From the NCBI RefSeq assembly GCF_900155965.1, contig NZ_FTMG01000016.1, positions 30,035 through 94,034 on the forward strand: a stretch of 64,000 nt of DNA, written 5' to 3'. Below are positions 42,112 through 50,561 of this stretch, piece by piece. The notes below the pieces were generated by a model that worked only from the letters and a program-made list of their open reading frames with translations, had not been told where the DNA came from and did not search any database. The DNA is from Mucilaginibacter lappiensis (lineage in GTDB: Bacteria > Bacteroidota > Bacteroidia > Sphingobacteriales > Sphingobacteriaceae). Made by a program: the position numbers and the translations under genes. Each line of letters starts with the position of its first letter. Positions within the stretch are counted from its first letter, which is position 1.

Positions 42112-43250
42112 TCAGGCTGATACCACTACTTATATTATTTCTGCTTTCTCTACTAACGGTATTCAAGGCCCCTGCTTACTACCTGTGGCTCGCTGCCATT
42201 GTAATGACCGAATACCCGGTTATATTTATTGGCCTGACAACTATAATCACTGTTTCGGGGGTATGGGTAAGCTCATACCGGACTGCGGGTACTGCGCTGG
42301 GTATTGTAACGTTACTGCTGTTTCTTTCGCCGATGGTAAGGGCTTGTATCATTGCAGGAAATTTACAGCAGGATATAGCTGAGGCTTTCAGCAGCATGCA
42401 ATGCGGTAATTCACCAACTGTTTTCCGTGCCAATCAACAACCATTCAGTTTAATGAAATTGTTGAAAGGTACACCAGCTTTAGCTTATAAAACTTATCCG
42501 TACGTAAGCTATCCGGATACCACATTGAATCTGGATTTTTACCAATCACGGGTGTTAGGTAAACGGCCTTGTGTTATTGTGATACACGGTGGCTCCTGGA
42601 GTAGTGGGGATAGCCAGCAATTACCGGAACTGAACAGTGTTCTGGCGGAGCAGGGATATCATGTGGCAGCCATCAACTATCGGCTTGCCCCCAAATATCA
42701 AACACCGGCACCTGTCGAGGATATCGAAAACTGCCTTAAATATTTACGTCATCATGCCGATGAGTTATATATCGATACCAACAAATTCGTGCTGCTGGGC
42801 CGGTCGGCGGGGGCTCAGATAGCCTTGCTGGCGGCTTATACTTTGCGTGATACCTCCATAAAAGGCGTGATTGATTTTTATGGCCCGGCGGATATGGTTT
42901 GGGGATATTCTATCCCATCCAACCCGCTGATTATGGATTCGCGCAAGGTGATGGAAAATTACATCGGGGGCCCTTATAAGCAAATACCTGCCAAATATGT
43001 GACTTGCTCACCTTTGGAGTTTGTAAGCAGGCAATCGCCGCCAACACTTATTATTCATGGTGCAAATGATGTGCTGGTAGCCTATGAGCATAGCCGCAGA
43101 CTAAACCAAAAGCTACAGCAAAACGGCATCAAACATTATTGGTTAAAACTGCCCTGGGCCACACACGGTTTTGATTACCATTTGAATGGCCCGGGTGGGC
43201 AGCTATCCACCTATGCTGTTGAAATTTTTTTAAATACTATAACTCAATAA
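42108..43250 (+). CDS. Membrane-anchored alpha/beta hydrolase (esterase)
   Basis: A 380-residue esterase. The N-terminal 85 residues form about three hydrophobic helices, anchoring the enzyme to the membrane. The catalytic domain has the oxyanion motif VIHGGSWSSGD, the serine in LLGRSAGAQI, a region HGANDVLVAYEHS with the acid and the final histidine in WATHGFDYH. The HGG and GxSAG pattern is of the BD-FAE/hormone-sensitive-lipase type. Placed inside the lipid-modification operon (4-bp overlap before, 1-bp gap after), it may release or trim modified acyl chains. No substrate is known. Confidence 0.85.
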   Translation: MIRLIPLLILFLLSLLTVFKAPAYYLWLAAIVMTEYPVIFIGLTTIITVSGVWVSSYRTAGTALGIVTLLLFLSPMVRACIIAGNLQQDIAEAFSSMQCGNSPTVFRANQQPFSLMKLLKGTPALAYKTYPYVSYPDTTLNLDFYQSRVLGKRPCVIVIHGGSWSSGDSQQLPELNSVLAEQGYHVAAINYRLAPKYQTPAPVEDIENCLKYLRHHADELYIDTNKFVLLGRSAGAQIALLAAYTLRDTSIKGVIDFYGPADMVWGYSIPSNPLIMDSRKVMENYIGGPYKQIPAKYVTCSPLEFVSRQSPPTLIIHGANDVLVAYEHSRRLNQKLQQNGIKHYWLKLPWATHGFDYHLNGPGGQLSTYAVEIFLNTITQ

Positions 43251-43251
43251 T

Positions 43252-44550
43252 ATGCACAAAACGGCCATCATTGGTACCGGTATTGCCGGGATGGGATGCG
43301 GACATTTTTTACAAAAAGAAACCGATCTTACCTTCTACGAACAGAATGACTACATCGGCGGGCATACCAATACCGTTACTGTTGATGAAGATGGCGAACC
43401 TGTATATATTGATACCGGTTTTATGGTATTTAACTATAAAACCTATCCCAATCTGTGCCGCCTTTTTGAGGAGATAGGTGCCCCGGTTAAAAAGACCGAT
43501 ATGTCATTCAGCGTACAGTATGTACCTACCGGTCTGGAATACAGCGGGTCCAGTGTTAACCACTTATTCGCGCAGCGCAAAAACATATTTAATCCGCGCT
43601 ATATCAAAATGCTGATGCAAATTGGCAGGTTCAATAAAGAGAGCGTTCAAATACTGGATGATCCCAAATATGCCGATTACTCTATTGGCAGGTACATCAA
43701 GGAGTTTGGTTATAGCGATGATATGCTATGGAAATACCTGGTACCGATGAGTTCGGCGGTATGGTCGACGCCGATGGAACAAATGCTTGATTTCCCTGCG
43801 GTAACCCTCATTCGTTTTTTTCTGAATCACGGTTTTTTAGGCCTGGATACGCAGCATCAATGGTATACACCGGTAGATGGCAGTCAGTCATACCGGGAAG
43901 TCCTGATCAGGCCGTTTAAAGATCGGATCCATGTTGGTCGAAAGGCCATCAAGGTATCCCGAAACGCAGATGGTAAAGCTACCGTTCACGCTGCCGATGG
44001 TTCACGGGAAGTGTTTGATAGGGTGATCATTGCCAGTCACGGCGATCAGGCCCTAAAAATGCTTGATGAACCAATAGCAAACGAACAAAGGCTGTTATCA
44101 AACTTTAAATATCAATACAACAAAGCCACCCTGCATACCGACGAAAGTGTGATGCCCAAAACAAAACTGGCCTGGAGCAGCTGGAATTATCGCATACAAA
44201 TGCAGCAGGGTAAGCTTTTGCCCAGTACCATTTACTGGATGAACAAATTACAGGGGGTGTCTGAAAAGAAGAATTACTTTGTTTCTGTCAACCCGCATGA
44301 TAATATCGACGAACAAAAGATCATCAAAGAAATAGATTACGAACACCCGCTGTTTGACGTACCTGCTATCAACGCCCAGGCAGAGTTGCATCAATTAAAT
44401 GAACAGGGGCCTATCTATTTCTGCGGCAGCTATTTTAAATATGGCTTTCATGAGGATGCTTTTGCCAGCGCGGTAAAGCTGTGTTCTCATTTATTGGGCC
44501 GGCCGGTTTATGGCGATATAAACCAACCCGGTACTTCATACGTATATTAA
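43252..44550 (+). CDS. FAD-dependent oxidoreductase (amine-oxidase fold) of the CFA cluster
   Basis: A 432-residue flavoprotein. The N-terminal Rossmann motif GTGIAGMG (8-15) and the strand-2 acidic residue before the GGHT motif (FYEQNDYIGGHTNT) bind FAD; the C-terminal PIYFCGSYFKYGFHEDAFASAV matches the family's FAD-binding end. This family (NAD/FAD-dependent amine-oxidase-like) occurs with CFA-type methyltransferases and DUF1365 in many bacteria; in Rhodobacter, related genes take part in making methylated furan fatty acids (general knowledge, not verified here). It likely oxidises or desaturates the modified acyl chain. Confidence 0.88.
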   Translation: MHKTAIIGTGIAGMGCGHFLQKETDLTFYEQNDYIGGHTNTVTVDEDGEPVYIDTGFMVFNYKTYPNLCRLFEEIGAPVKKTDMSFSVQYVPTGLEYSGSSVNHLFAQRKNIFNPRYIKMLMQIGRFNKESVQILDDPKYADYSIGRYIKEFGYSDDMLWKYLVPMSSAVWSTPMEQMLDFPAVTLIRFFLNHGFLGLDTQHQWYTPVDGSQSYREVLIRPFKDRIHVGRKAIKVSRNADGKATVHAADGSREVFDRVIIASHGDQALKMLDEPIANEQRLLSNFKYQYNKATLHTDESVMPKTKLAWSSWNYRIQMQQGKLLPSTIYWMNKLQGVSEKKNYFVSVNPHDNIDEQKIIKEIDYEHPLFDVPAINAQAELHQLNEQGPIYFCGSYFKYGFHEDAFASAVKLCSHLLGRPVYGDINQPGTSYVY

Positions 44551-44553
44551 ATT

Positions 44554-45378
44554 ATGGCAAGCGGCGCAATTAATTCCTGTTTATATAAGGCAAAAGTGAT
44601 GCACCACCGAATGGCGCCAAAAGTACACCGCTTCCATTACCATATATTTATGTTTTATCTCGATCTGGATGAGATAGACGAGTTGGGTAAACGATTGAAA
44701 CTGATGAGTCGCAACCGCTTCAATCTGTTCAATTTCAGGGATAAAGATCACTTGCAACTGCCCCGAGAAAAGCCGGATACCTCCAAAAATACCAGGGAGC
44801 ATATCAATGATTATTTAAAAACACAGGGCATAGATACGCCTCTGAAACGGATCATGATGTTAACCAATCTGTGTACCTTAGGCTATCAATTTAACCCGGT
44901 GTCCTTTTATTTTTGTTTTGATGATAATGACCTGCCTATTTGCTCAGTTGTAGAGGTTTGCAATACCTTTAGGGAAATGAAACCCTATTTTTTAGGTGCC
45001 GAAACACAGCAGGCAGGCGGCTTTAAGCTCAATATCGAAAAATACTTCTACGTGTCGCCATTTATTGATATGGACACCAATTTTGATTTCGATCTGCAGG
45101 TACCCGGCGAAAAACTACAGGTAAAAATTGATGATTATGACCGTGAGGGTAAGCGCTTTTTTATCAGCACCCTTAGCGGTAACCGCAAACCTTTAACTGA
45201 TGCTAATTTGCTGCTTTATTTTTTGAGCTTCCCGCTTATTACACTTCAGGTGATTGCATTGATTCATTGGCAGGCGCTCAAATTATGGCTTAAAAAATTG
45301 CCGTTTCACCGTAAGGGTGATAATCTGGCGCTTCAAAAAGAAGTGTATAGGCCTTATCCATCAAAATATGTATCCTGA
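44554..45378 (+). CDS. DUF1365 domain-containing protein
   Basis: A 274-residue protein of the DUF1365 family, beginning SCLYKAKVMHHRMAPKVHRFHY and containing VCNTFREMKPYF and FYVSPFIDMD, all typical for the family. A hydrophobic stretch near the end (LLLYFLSFPLITLQVIALIH) suggests membrane association. DUF1365 almost always accompanies the FAD oxidoreductase found directly upstream (3-bp gap). The reaction is unknown, but the constant pairing implies that the two work on one substrate. Confidence 0.88.
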   Translation: MASGAINSCLYKAKVMHHRMAPKVHRFHYHIFMFYLDLDEIDELGKRLKLMSRNRFNLFNFRDKDHLQLPREKPDTSKNTREHINDYLKTQGIDTPLKRIMMLTNLCTLGYQFNPVSFYFCFDDNDLPICSVVEVCNTFREMKPYFLGAETQQAGGFKLNIEKYFYVSPFIDMDTNFDFDLQVPGEKLQVKIDDYDREGKRFFISTLSGNRKPLTDANLLLYFLSFPLITLQVIALIHWQALKLWLKKLPFHRKGDNLALQKEVYRPYPSKYVS

Positions 45379-45445
45379 TCAAAAACTGTTTGTGGCGTAT
45401 AATCCGTATATCCTGTAAACGTAACACTATAGCATATACTTACTA

Positions 45446-46684
45446 ATGGATAATACACTTGCCATTGCCGGACGTACCGGTATTTACCAGGACATTGTTT
45501 TAAAGCTTTTGTACAAGATGGATAAAGGAACCCTTTATCTGACTTTGCCATGCGGAGAGATACTAACGATGGGCACGGGCGAGGGTAATATTACAGCAAG
45601 CATAACCATAAACGACGAATCGTTCTACAAACGGATTATCCTGTATGGCGATATTGGCTTTGGAGAAGCCTATACAGATGGGCTTTGGGATACCGATAAC
45701 ATAACCAATGTTATTAAATGGGTGTTGCTTAATATTGAAAATGCCCCTGGCGTATCAGGCAGTCGCACAAAAACCATAGCCCTAAATCTGTTTAAATGGT
45801 TCAATAAACTATATCATTCCAAAAGGGCCAATACGGTTAGTGGTTCCAGAAAAAACATAGCAGAACATTATGACCTGAACAATGATTTTTTTGCCAGTTT
45901 CCTGGATCCTACCATGACCTACTCCAGCGCTTATTTTTATCGCGATGGACTAAGTTTACAGGAGGCACAATTGGCAAAATATGAGCGTTTGTGCCGTCAG
46001 CTACATTTAAAACCACATGATCATGTGTTAGAGATAGGTAGTGGTTGGGGTGGTAATGCCATATATATGGCCCAAACATACGGTTGTAGGGTTACTTCTT
46101 TAACCATATCCGAAGAACAGCATAAACTGGCGGTTGAACGCGTTGAAGCCGCAGGCTTAAGTGATAGGGTTAAAATTTTATTGCAGGATTACCGGCTGAT
46201 GGAAGGCCAGTTTGACAAAATAGTATCGGTAGAAATGCTGGAAGCCGTTGGTCATAAATTTTTGGATGGCTATTTCAAAAAATGTCATGAACTGCTCAAA
46301 AAAAGCGGGATACTGGCCATACAGGTAATTACCTCACCCGATTCCAGGTACGATAGTCTGCGTAAAGGTGTCGATTGGATACAAAAACATATTTTCCCGG
46401 GTTCATTGCTGCCATCTGTGGCTGCTATAAACAGCGCTGTTAACCGTACCGGCGATATGACGCTGATAGATATTAAAGACCTGGGTATAGATTATGCCAA
46501 AACTTTAAGGCTATGGCACGATCAGTTTAATAATAACCTTTCAAAAATTAAAACGCTGGGCTTTGATGATGCCTTTATCCGCAAATGGAATTATTATTTC
46601 TGCTACTGTGAAGCTGCCTTTACCATGCGTAATATCAACGTAATGCACTTGGTTTATTCGCGGCCTAATAATATCAACTATTAG
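45446..46684 (+). CDS. Cyclopropane-fatty-acid-synthase-like methyltransferase (CFA2)
   Basis: A 412-residue CFA synthase homologue with the full N-terminal lipid-binding domain (GFGEAYTDGLWDT near 71-83) and SAM motif I VLEIGSGWGG (194-203). The active site is altered: compared with E. coli CFA synthase, Cys139 is S161, His266 is Q293, while Glu239 (E266) and Tyr317 (Y350) remain. Loss of the histidine that helps bind bicarbonate suggests a changed outcome, such as methylation without ring closure. Last gene of the operon, 67 bp after DUF1365, and followed by a terminator. Confidence 0.9.
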   Translation: MDNTLAIAGRTGIYQDIVLKLLYKMDKGTLYLTLPCGEILTMGTGEGNITASITINDESFYKRIILYGDIGFGEAYTDGLWDTDNITNVIKWVLLNIENAPGVSGSRTKTIALNLFKWFNKLYHSKRANTVSGSRKNIAEHYDLNNDFFASFLDPTMTYSSAYFYRDGLSLQEAQLAKYERLCRQLHLKPHDHVLEIGSGWGGNAIYMAQTYGCRVTSLTISEEQHKLAVERVEAAGLSDRVKILLQDYRLMEGQFDKIVSVEMLEAVGHKFLDGYFKKCHELLKKSGILAIQVITSPDSRYDSLRKGVDWIQKHIFPGSLLPSVAAINSAVNRTGDMTLIDIKDLGIDYAKTLRLWHDQFNNNLSKIKTLGFDDAFIRKWNYYFCYCEAAFTMRNINVMHLVYSRPNNINY

Positions 46685-46726
46685 AATACTCCAGCATAAC
46701 ATCCTATAAAAAATCTTAAACTATTT

Positions 46727-46775
46727 CCTATCATTTTGATAATCTGATTATTTCAAAATGATAGGATAGCTTTTT
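46727..46775 (+). terminator. Terminator of the CFA operon
   Basis: CCTATCATTTTGA (46727-46739) and TCAAAATGATAGG (46753-46765) form a perfect 13-bp stem followed by a short T-run, 43 bp after the CFA2 stop. Confidence 0.8.
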
Positions 46776-46892
46776 CCTGTTTTTATATATTCTCCTATTT
46801 TATTGGTTTAAGGCTTGTTTAGGGCCAATTGAATAATAACATGTGTTTTACGGCATGTTATTAGTTTAAGTGTCCTGATTTAATATTATATC

Positions 46893-47078
46893 ATGGCATC
46901 AATTTATATCGTACTTAAAATAGTGGCTTTATTAACGGTTATTATTATCCCGTTAGCCGGCCCCAAAAGAAGAAAAAAATCAGCAAATATGACCGAAGTA
47001 GGCAAATTTGCAGTGAACGAAGAAGGTTACCTTGAACTTTACATTGGCAATTCTGTAGATCTCCATCCTGTACAATAA
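46893..47078 (+). CDS. 61-residue membrane protein
   Basis: A small protein with one N-terminal transmembrane helix (YIVLKIVALLTVIIIPL), a basic turn (KRRKKS) and a polar tail (NEEGYLELYIGN). By the positive-inside rule the tail is cytoplasmic. It stands alone between two terminators, which supports a real monocistronic gene, and I believe that similar small proteins exist in related bacteria, but I cannot name a family. Function unknown. Confidence 0.55.
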   Translation: MASIYIVLKIVALLTVIIIPLAGPKRRKKSANMTEVGKFAVNEEGYLELYIGNSVDLHPVQ

Positions 47079-47100
47079 TCTCAAAATTGCTTAAATTGAA

Positions 47101-47133
47101 AAAAAAGCCTTTCATTTTGATAGGTTTTTTTTA
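47101..47133 (+). terminator. Probable terminator of the small membrane protein gene
   Basis: AAAAAAGCCT and AGGTTTTTTTT form a short stem with one bulge and a long T-run, 22 bp after the stop. Confidence 0.55.
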
Positions 47134-47287
47134 TGTCCCGTTCTGTGTCTGAAAAATAAAATCTGTATTTAAATGATCTAAACACATAAATGGTGTGCTA
47201 GCCGCGTAATGGGCATTCTTTTGGCAATAGGTTATATACAGTTATAAAAAAAATCCATGCTTGTAACTGAAATAAACTAAAAAATAA

Positions 47288-47833
47288 ATGGAAGATGAAC
47301 GAATTATTATAAGGTCAGCCATTCCGTCTGACGTGGTTTTTGCCGACCAGATTATCCATGAAATGGAAAGCTCCGCGATAGCACGGGGCTCCGGAATATC
47401 CAAAAGATCTGCAGCCGCTATCATAGAAAAAATAGATGAAGGCAAAGCGATAGTTGCCATCACCGAAAACGGCGAATGGGTTGGTTTCTCCTATATAGAA
47501 ACATGGGACAACGAACAGTTTGTTTCCAATAGCGGTCTTATCGTATCTCCTAAACACCGTAACCAAGGTGTAGCCTCCCAAATCAAAACACAAATATTTG
47601 AACTATCCCGAACCAAGTACCCATCTGCCAAGGTGTTCAGTATCACCTCGGGGTTAGCCATTATGAAAATGAATAGCCGCCTGGGTTTTGAACCTGTGAC
47701 CTATAGTGAGGTTGCACAGGAAACCAGATTTTGGGACAGCTGCAAAAGCTGTGTTAATTATGATGTATTGCAAAGTAAAAACAGGTGTAATTGCTTGTGC
47801 ACCGCCATGTTGTTTGATCCACAGTTAAATTAA
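47288..47833 (+). CDS. GNAT N-acetyltransferase with Cys-rich tail (arginine-pathway type)
   Basis: A 181-residue acyltransferase. The GNAT core runs about 1-145, with the acetyl-CoA-binding loop in VSPKHRNQGVASQIKTQ. The C-terminal tail carries five cysteines (C152, C155, C167, C169, C171; FWDSCKSC and CNCLCTAML) that could bind a metal. To my knowledge this tail is shared with the acetyltransferases in Bacteroidota arginine-biosynthesis clusters. The next gene is an ArgE-like deacylase 6 bp on, so the pair acylates and deacylates one kind of amine, but the other arg genes are absent here. Confidence 0.82.
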   Translation: MEDERIIIRSAIPSDVVFADQIIHEMESSAIARGSGISKRSAAAIIEKIDEGKAIVAITENGEWVGFSYIETWDNEQFVSNSGLIVSPKHRNQGVASQIKTQIFELSRTKYPSAKVFSITSGLAIMKMNSRLGFEPVTYSEVAQETRFWDSCKSCVNYDVLQSKNRCNCLCTAMLFDPQLN

Positions 47834-47839
47834 TTATTT

Positions 47840-49018
47840 ATGGTTATGATAAAAGATTTGAACGAACGGGCAGATGTTTCTCCGTTATGGACAGGCCTGC
47901 CTATGAACGCACAGCTTTTTAGCGAGTCGGTAAGTTTGCTGCAACAATTAATTAAAACGCCCTCATTTAGCGGCAATGAAGACGTGGTGGCCGATATGGT
48001 ACAGCGGTACCTGGCCGGTTATTCCATTAAAGTAAAAAGAAAGGGCAATAACGTTTGGTGCTATAATAAATATTATGATAGTACTAAACCTACTATCCTG
48101 CTCAACTCCCATTTAGATACGGTTAAGCCCAATGACGGTTATACCAATGATCCATTTTGTCCCGAAATAACATCCGGAAAATTATATGGACTGGGGAGTA
48201 ATGATGCAGGGGGCTGCCTGGTGTCACTGATTGCCACCTTTCTGCATTTTTATTGTTACCAGGGGCTGGGTTTTAACCTTTGCCTGGCAGCAACTGCCGA
48301 GGAGGAAAACTCTGGTCAAAACGGAATTAAATCAGTTCTACCCTTGCTGGGCAAACTGGAGCTGGCCATAGTGGGCGAGCCCACCTTATTACAAATGGCG
48401 GTTGCCGAAAAGGGAAACCTGGTGATTGACTGCATCAGCAATGGCCGTTCAGGTCATGCTGCGAGAGAAGAGGGGGATAACGCTATTCACAAATGTCTGA
48501 AAGATCTTGACTGGTTCAGGAATTACCAGTTTCCGCAACAGTTTAGCGGGCTACCACCGGTAAAAATGACCATCACTATCATCAAATCGGGTTTACAGCA
48601 TAATATTGTTCCTGCTTTATGTGAGTTTACGGTTGATATCCGTAATGATGATACCTACACTCAGCAGGAAATCCTGGATACCATCAAAAAGAATGTGTCA
48701 TGCCAGATCACGGTACGCCCGGGATCATTGGGAGCATCTTCGGTGCCTATTGACCATCCCATTGTGAAGGCTGGTATAGCCATAGGATGTAAAACTTATA
48801 GCTCGCCTACCACTTCAGATCAAGCCTGGTTAACCATTCCCTCAGTAAAAATAGGCCCGGGTGATTCTGCCAGGTCTCATTCTTCCGATGAGTTTATTTA
48901 TCTCGAAGAGATCAAAAAAGGTATCAACACCTATGTCAGGCTATTAGAAACCCTGCCGCTGATGTTGATCAACAATCCAAACAAGTACAGAAATGAAATC
49001 AAACATATTAATAATTGA
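47840..49018 (+). CDS. M20-family metallohydrolase (ArgE/DapE-like deacylase)
   Basis: A 392-residue zinc hydrolase. The co-catalytic metal ligands are visible: H91 and D93 in NSHLDTV, D122 in GSNDAGG, E154/E155 in TAEEENSG, and the late histidine in SARSHSSDEF. An inserted lid domain (about 200-310; GRSGHAAREEGDNAI) is typical of ArgE/DapE enzymes, which remove acetyl or succinyl groups from amino acids. It follows the GNAT gene by 6 bp and its 3' end overlaps the regulator gene by 26 bp. Start may also be the ATG at 47846. Substrate probably N-acyl-ornithine or a related compound. Confidence 0.88.
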   Translation: MVMIKDLNERADVSPLWTGLPMNAQLFSESVSLLQQLIKTPSFSGNEDVVADMVQRYLAGYSIKVKRKGNNVWCYNKYYDSTKPTILLNSHLDTVKPNDGYTNDPFCPEITSGKLYGLGSNDAGGCLVSLIATFLHFYCYQGLGFNLCLAATAEEENSGQNGIKSVLPLLGKLELAIVGEPTLLQMAVAEKGNLVIDCISNGRSGHAAREEGDNAIHKCLKDLDWFRNYQFPQQFSGLPPVKMTITIIKSGLQHNIVPALCEFTVDIRNDDTYTQQEILDTIKKNVSCQITVRPGSLGASSVPIDHPIVKAGIAIGCKTYSSPTTSDQAWLTIPSVKIGPGDSARSHSSDEFIYLEEIKKGINTYVRLLETLPLMLINNPNKYRNEIKHINN

Positions 49019-50333
49019 TGACGAGGTGAAGCTCAGTGAATTACTCGCCCGTATACTAAGCCTGGAAGGGTATCAAGTAGTACAGGCGGCTAATGCCAAA
49101 GCAGGTATACGCATAGTTGAGCGTGAGGATATTATGGTTGTTTTGAGTGATGTAAAATTGCCAGACGCTAATGGGGTAGACCTGGTAAGTAAGATCAAAC
49201 AGATCAAACCCTATATAGAGGTGATCAACCTTACTGCCTTTGGTACTATCAGTGATGGAGTTTTAGCCATCAAGAACGGAGCCTTTGATTATCTCACCAA
49301 AGGCGATGATAATGATAAGATCATACCCATGGTAAGTAAAGCTATGCAAAAGGCTAACTTACAATATCAGGTGAGTGAGCAGCAGGATCAGGTAGAGGCA
49401 CAGCACGGGTTCCCTATTGTTCTGGGACGATCGCCCGCTATTTTAGAGGCCGTAGAACTGGCAAGAAAGGTAGCAAGAACGGATGCCACTGTTTTATTGT
49501 TGGGAGAAACGGGCACCGGTAAAGAAGTGTTTGCCGAAGCTATACATTATGAGAGTTTAAGAAAGGATAAACCCTTTGTGGCAGTTAACTGCAGTGCCTT
49601 TAGTAAAGAATTATTGGAAAGCGAGCTGTTTGGTTATAAAGCCGGTGCATTTACTGGAGCTGTTAAAGATAAAAAAGGCTTATTTGAAGAAGCCAGTAGT
49701 GGAACCATTTTTTTAGATGAATTAGGAGAAATGAGTCATGACCTGCAAGCTAAATTATTGCGCGTATTGGAAAATGGTACTTTTATTAAAATTGGCGAAA
49801 CCAAAACCACCAAAATAAATGTACGCTTGATTGCTGCTACCAACCGCGATCTGCAAAAAGAATCAGAGGAAGGGCATTTTCGCCTTGACCTGTTTTACCG
49901 CTTATCTGGGTTTTCTATTGTACTGCCCCCACTGCGCGAACGGATAGGGGATATAGAGGTGTTGGCCCGACATTTTGTAAAAGTTTATTCGGCTAAGGTT
50001 AAAAAGAAAATACCAGACGTAGATGCAACCTTTTTGAAACTGTTGAACCAACACAAGTGGAACGGGAATATCAGGGAGTTGAAAAATGTGATAGAGCGAG
50101 TGATTATTCTGATGGATGAACCACTGCTTACCCCAAAACTATTGCCCTATGAATTTCATAATGGTGGCTATTATGACCTGGTTGCGCTTGATCTGCATAG
50201 TGTAGAAAGACACCACATCAGGCGTATATTAAAATACACCAAGGGCAATAAAACAGAGGCTGCCAGGATACTTGGTATTGGCTTAGCCACGCTCTACCGC
50301 AAAATTGAAGAGTATCAAATACTCATGAACTGA
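48993..50333 (+). CDS. Sigma-54-dependent response regulator (NtrC family)
   Basis: A 446-residue activator with three domains. Receiver (1-120): D53 in LSDVKLPDANG and K103. AAA+ (about 143-375): Walker A GETGTGKE (161-168), the sigma-54-contacting GAFTGA (208-213), and Walker B GTIFLDE. Fis-type DNA-binding domain at the end (NKTEAARILGIGLATLYRKI). No histidine kinase is adjacent. It begins inside the deacylase gene (26-bp overlap), so it is coupled to it. It should drive RpoN-dependent promoters; the targets may include this operon or the porin downstream (inference). Confidence 0.92.
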   Translation: MKSNILIIDDEVKLSELLARILSLEGYQVVQAANAKAGIRIVEREDIMVVLSDVKLPDANGVDLVSKIKQIKPYIEVINLTAFGTISDGVLAIKNGAFDYLTKGDDNDKIIPMVSKAMQKANLQYQVSEQQDQVEAQHGFPIVLGRSPAILEAVELARKVARTDATVLLLGETGTGKEVFAEAIHYESLRKDKPFVAVNCSAFSKELLESELFGYKAGAFTGAVKDKKGLFEEASSGTIFLDELGEMSHDLQAKLLRVLENGTFIKIGETKTTKINVRLIAATNRDLQKESEEGHFRLDLFYRLSGFSIVLPPLRERIGDIEVLARHFVKVYSAKVKKKIPDVDATFLKLLNQHKWNGNIRELKNVIERVIILMDEPLLTPKLLPYEFHNGGYYDLVALDLHSVERHHIRRILKYTKGNKTEAARILGIGLATLYRKIEEYQILMN

Positions 50334-50342
50334 TCAAAATGA

Positions 50343-50378
50343 GAAAACCGTCCTAGTAAAATGAGACGGTTTTCTTTT
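50343..50378 (+). terminator. Terminator of the GNAT-deacylase-regulator operon
   Basis: GAAAACCGTC (50343-50352) and GACGGTTTTC (50365-50374) form a perfect 10-bp stem with a T-run, 10 bp after the stop. Confidence 0.85.
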
Positions 50379-50561
50379 AAGAAGCAACTTTTAAAAAATA
50401 GAATTTAAAATAAGTTACTGATAATCAATCGATATGGATCGAGGTTGCCAGTCTGGTATACCTATTGGCTACTAAGCCGCAAATAGTACTAACGTGGTTA
50501 TGGAAGAGCAATAAAACAAAGCTTTGCCCCACCACAAAAACAAATAATTTCCATATTCAAA

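Noticed and set aside
50495..50510. Possible sigma-54 (-24/-12) promoter before the porin gene
   Set aside because: TGG and GCA stand at the right spacing (10 bp between GG and GC), but the rest does not match TGGCACG-N4-TTGC, so it may easily be chance.
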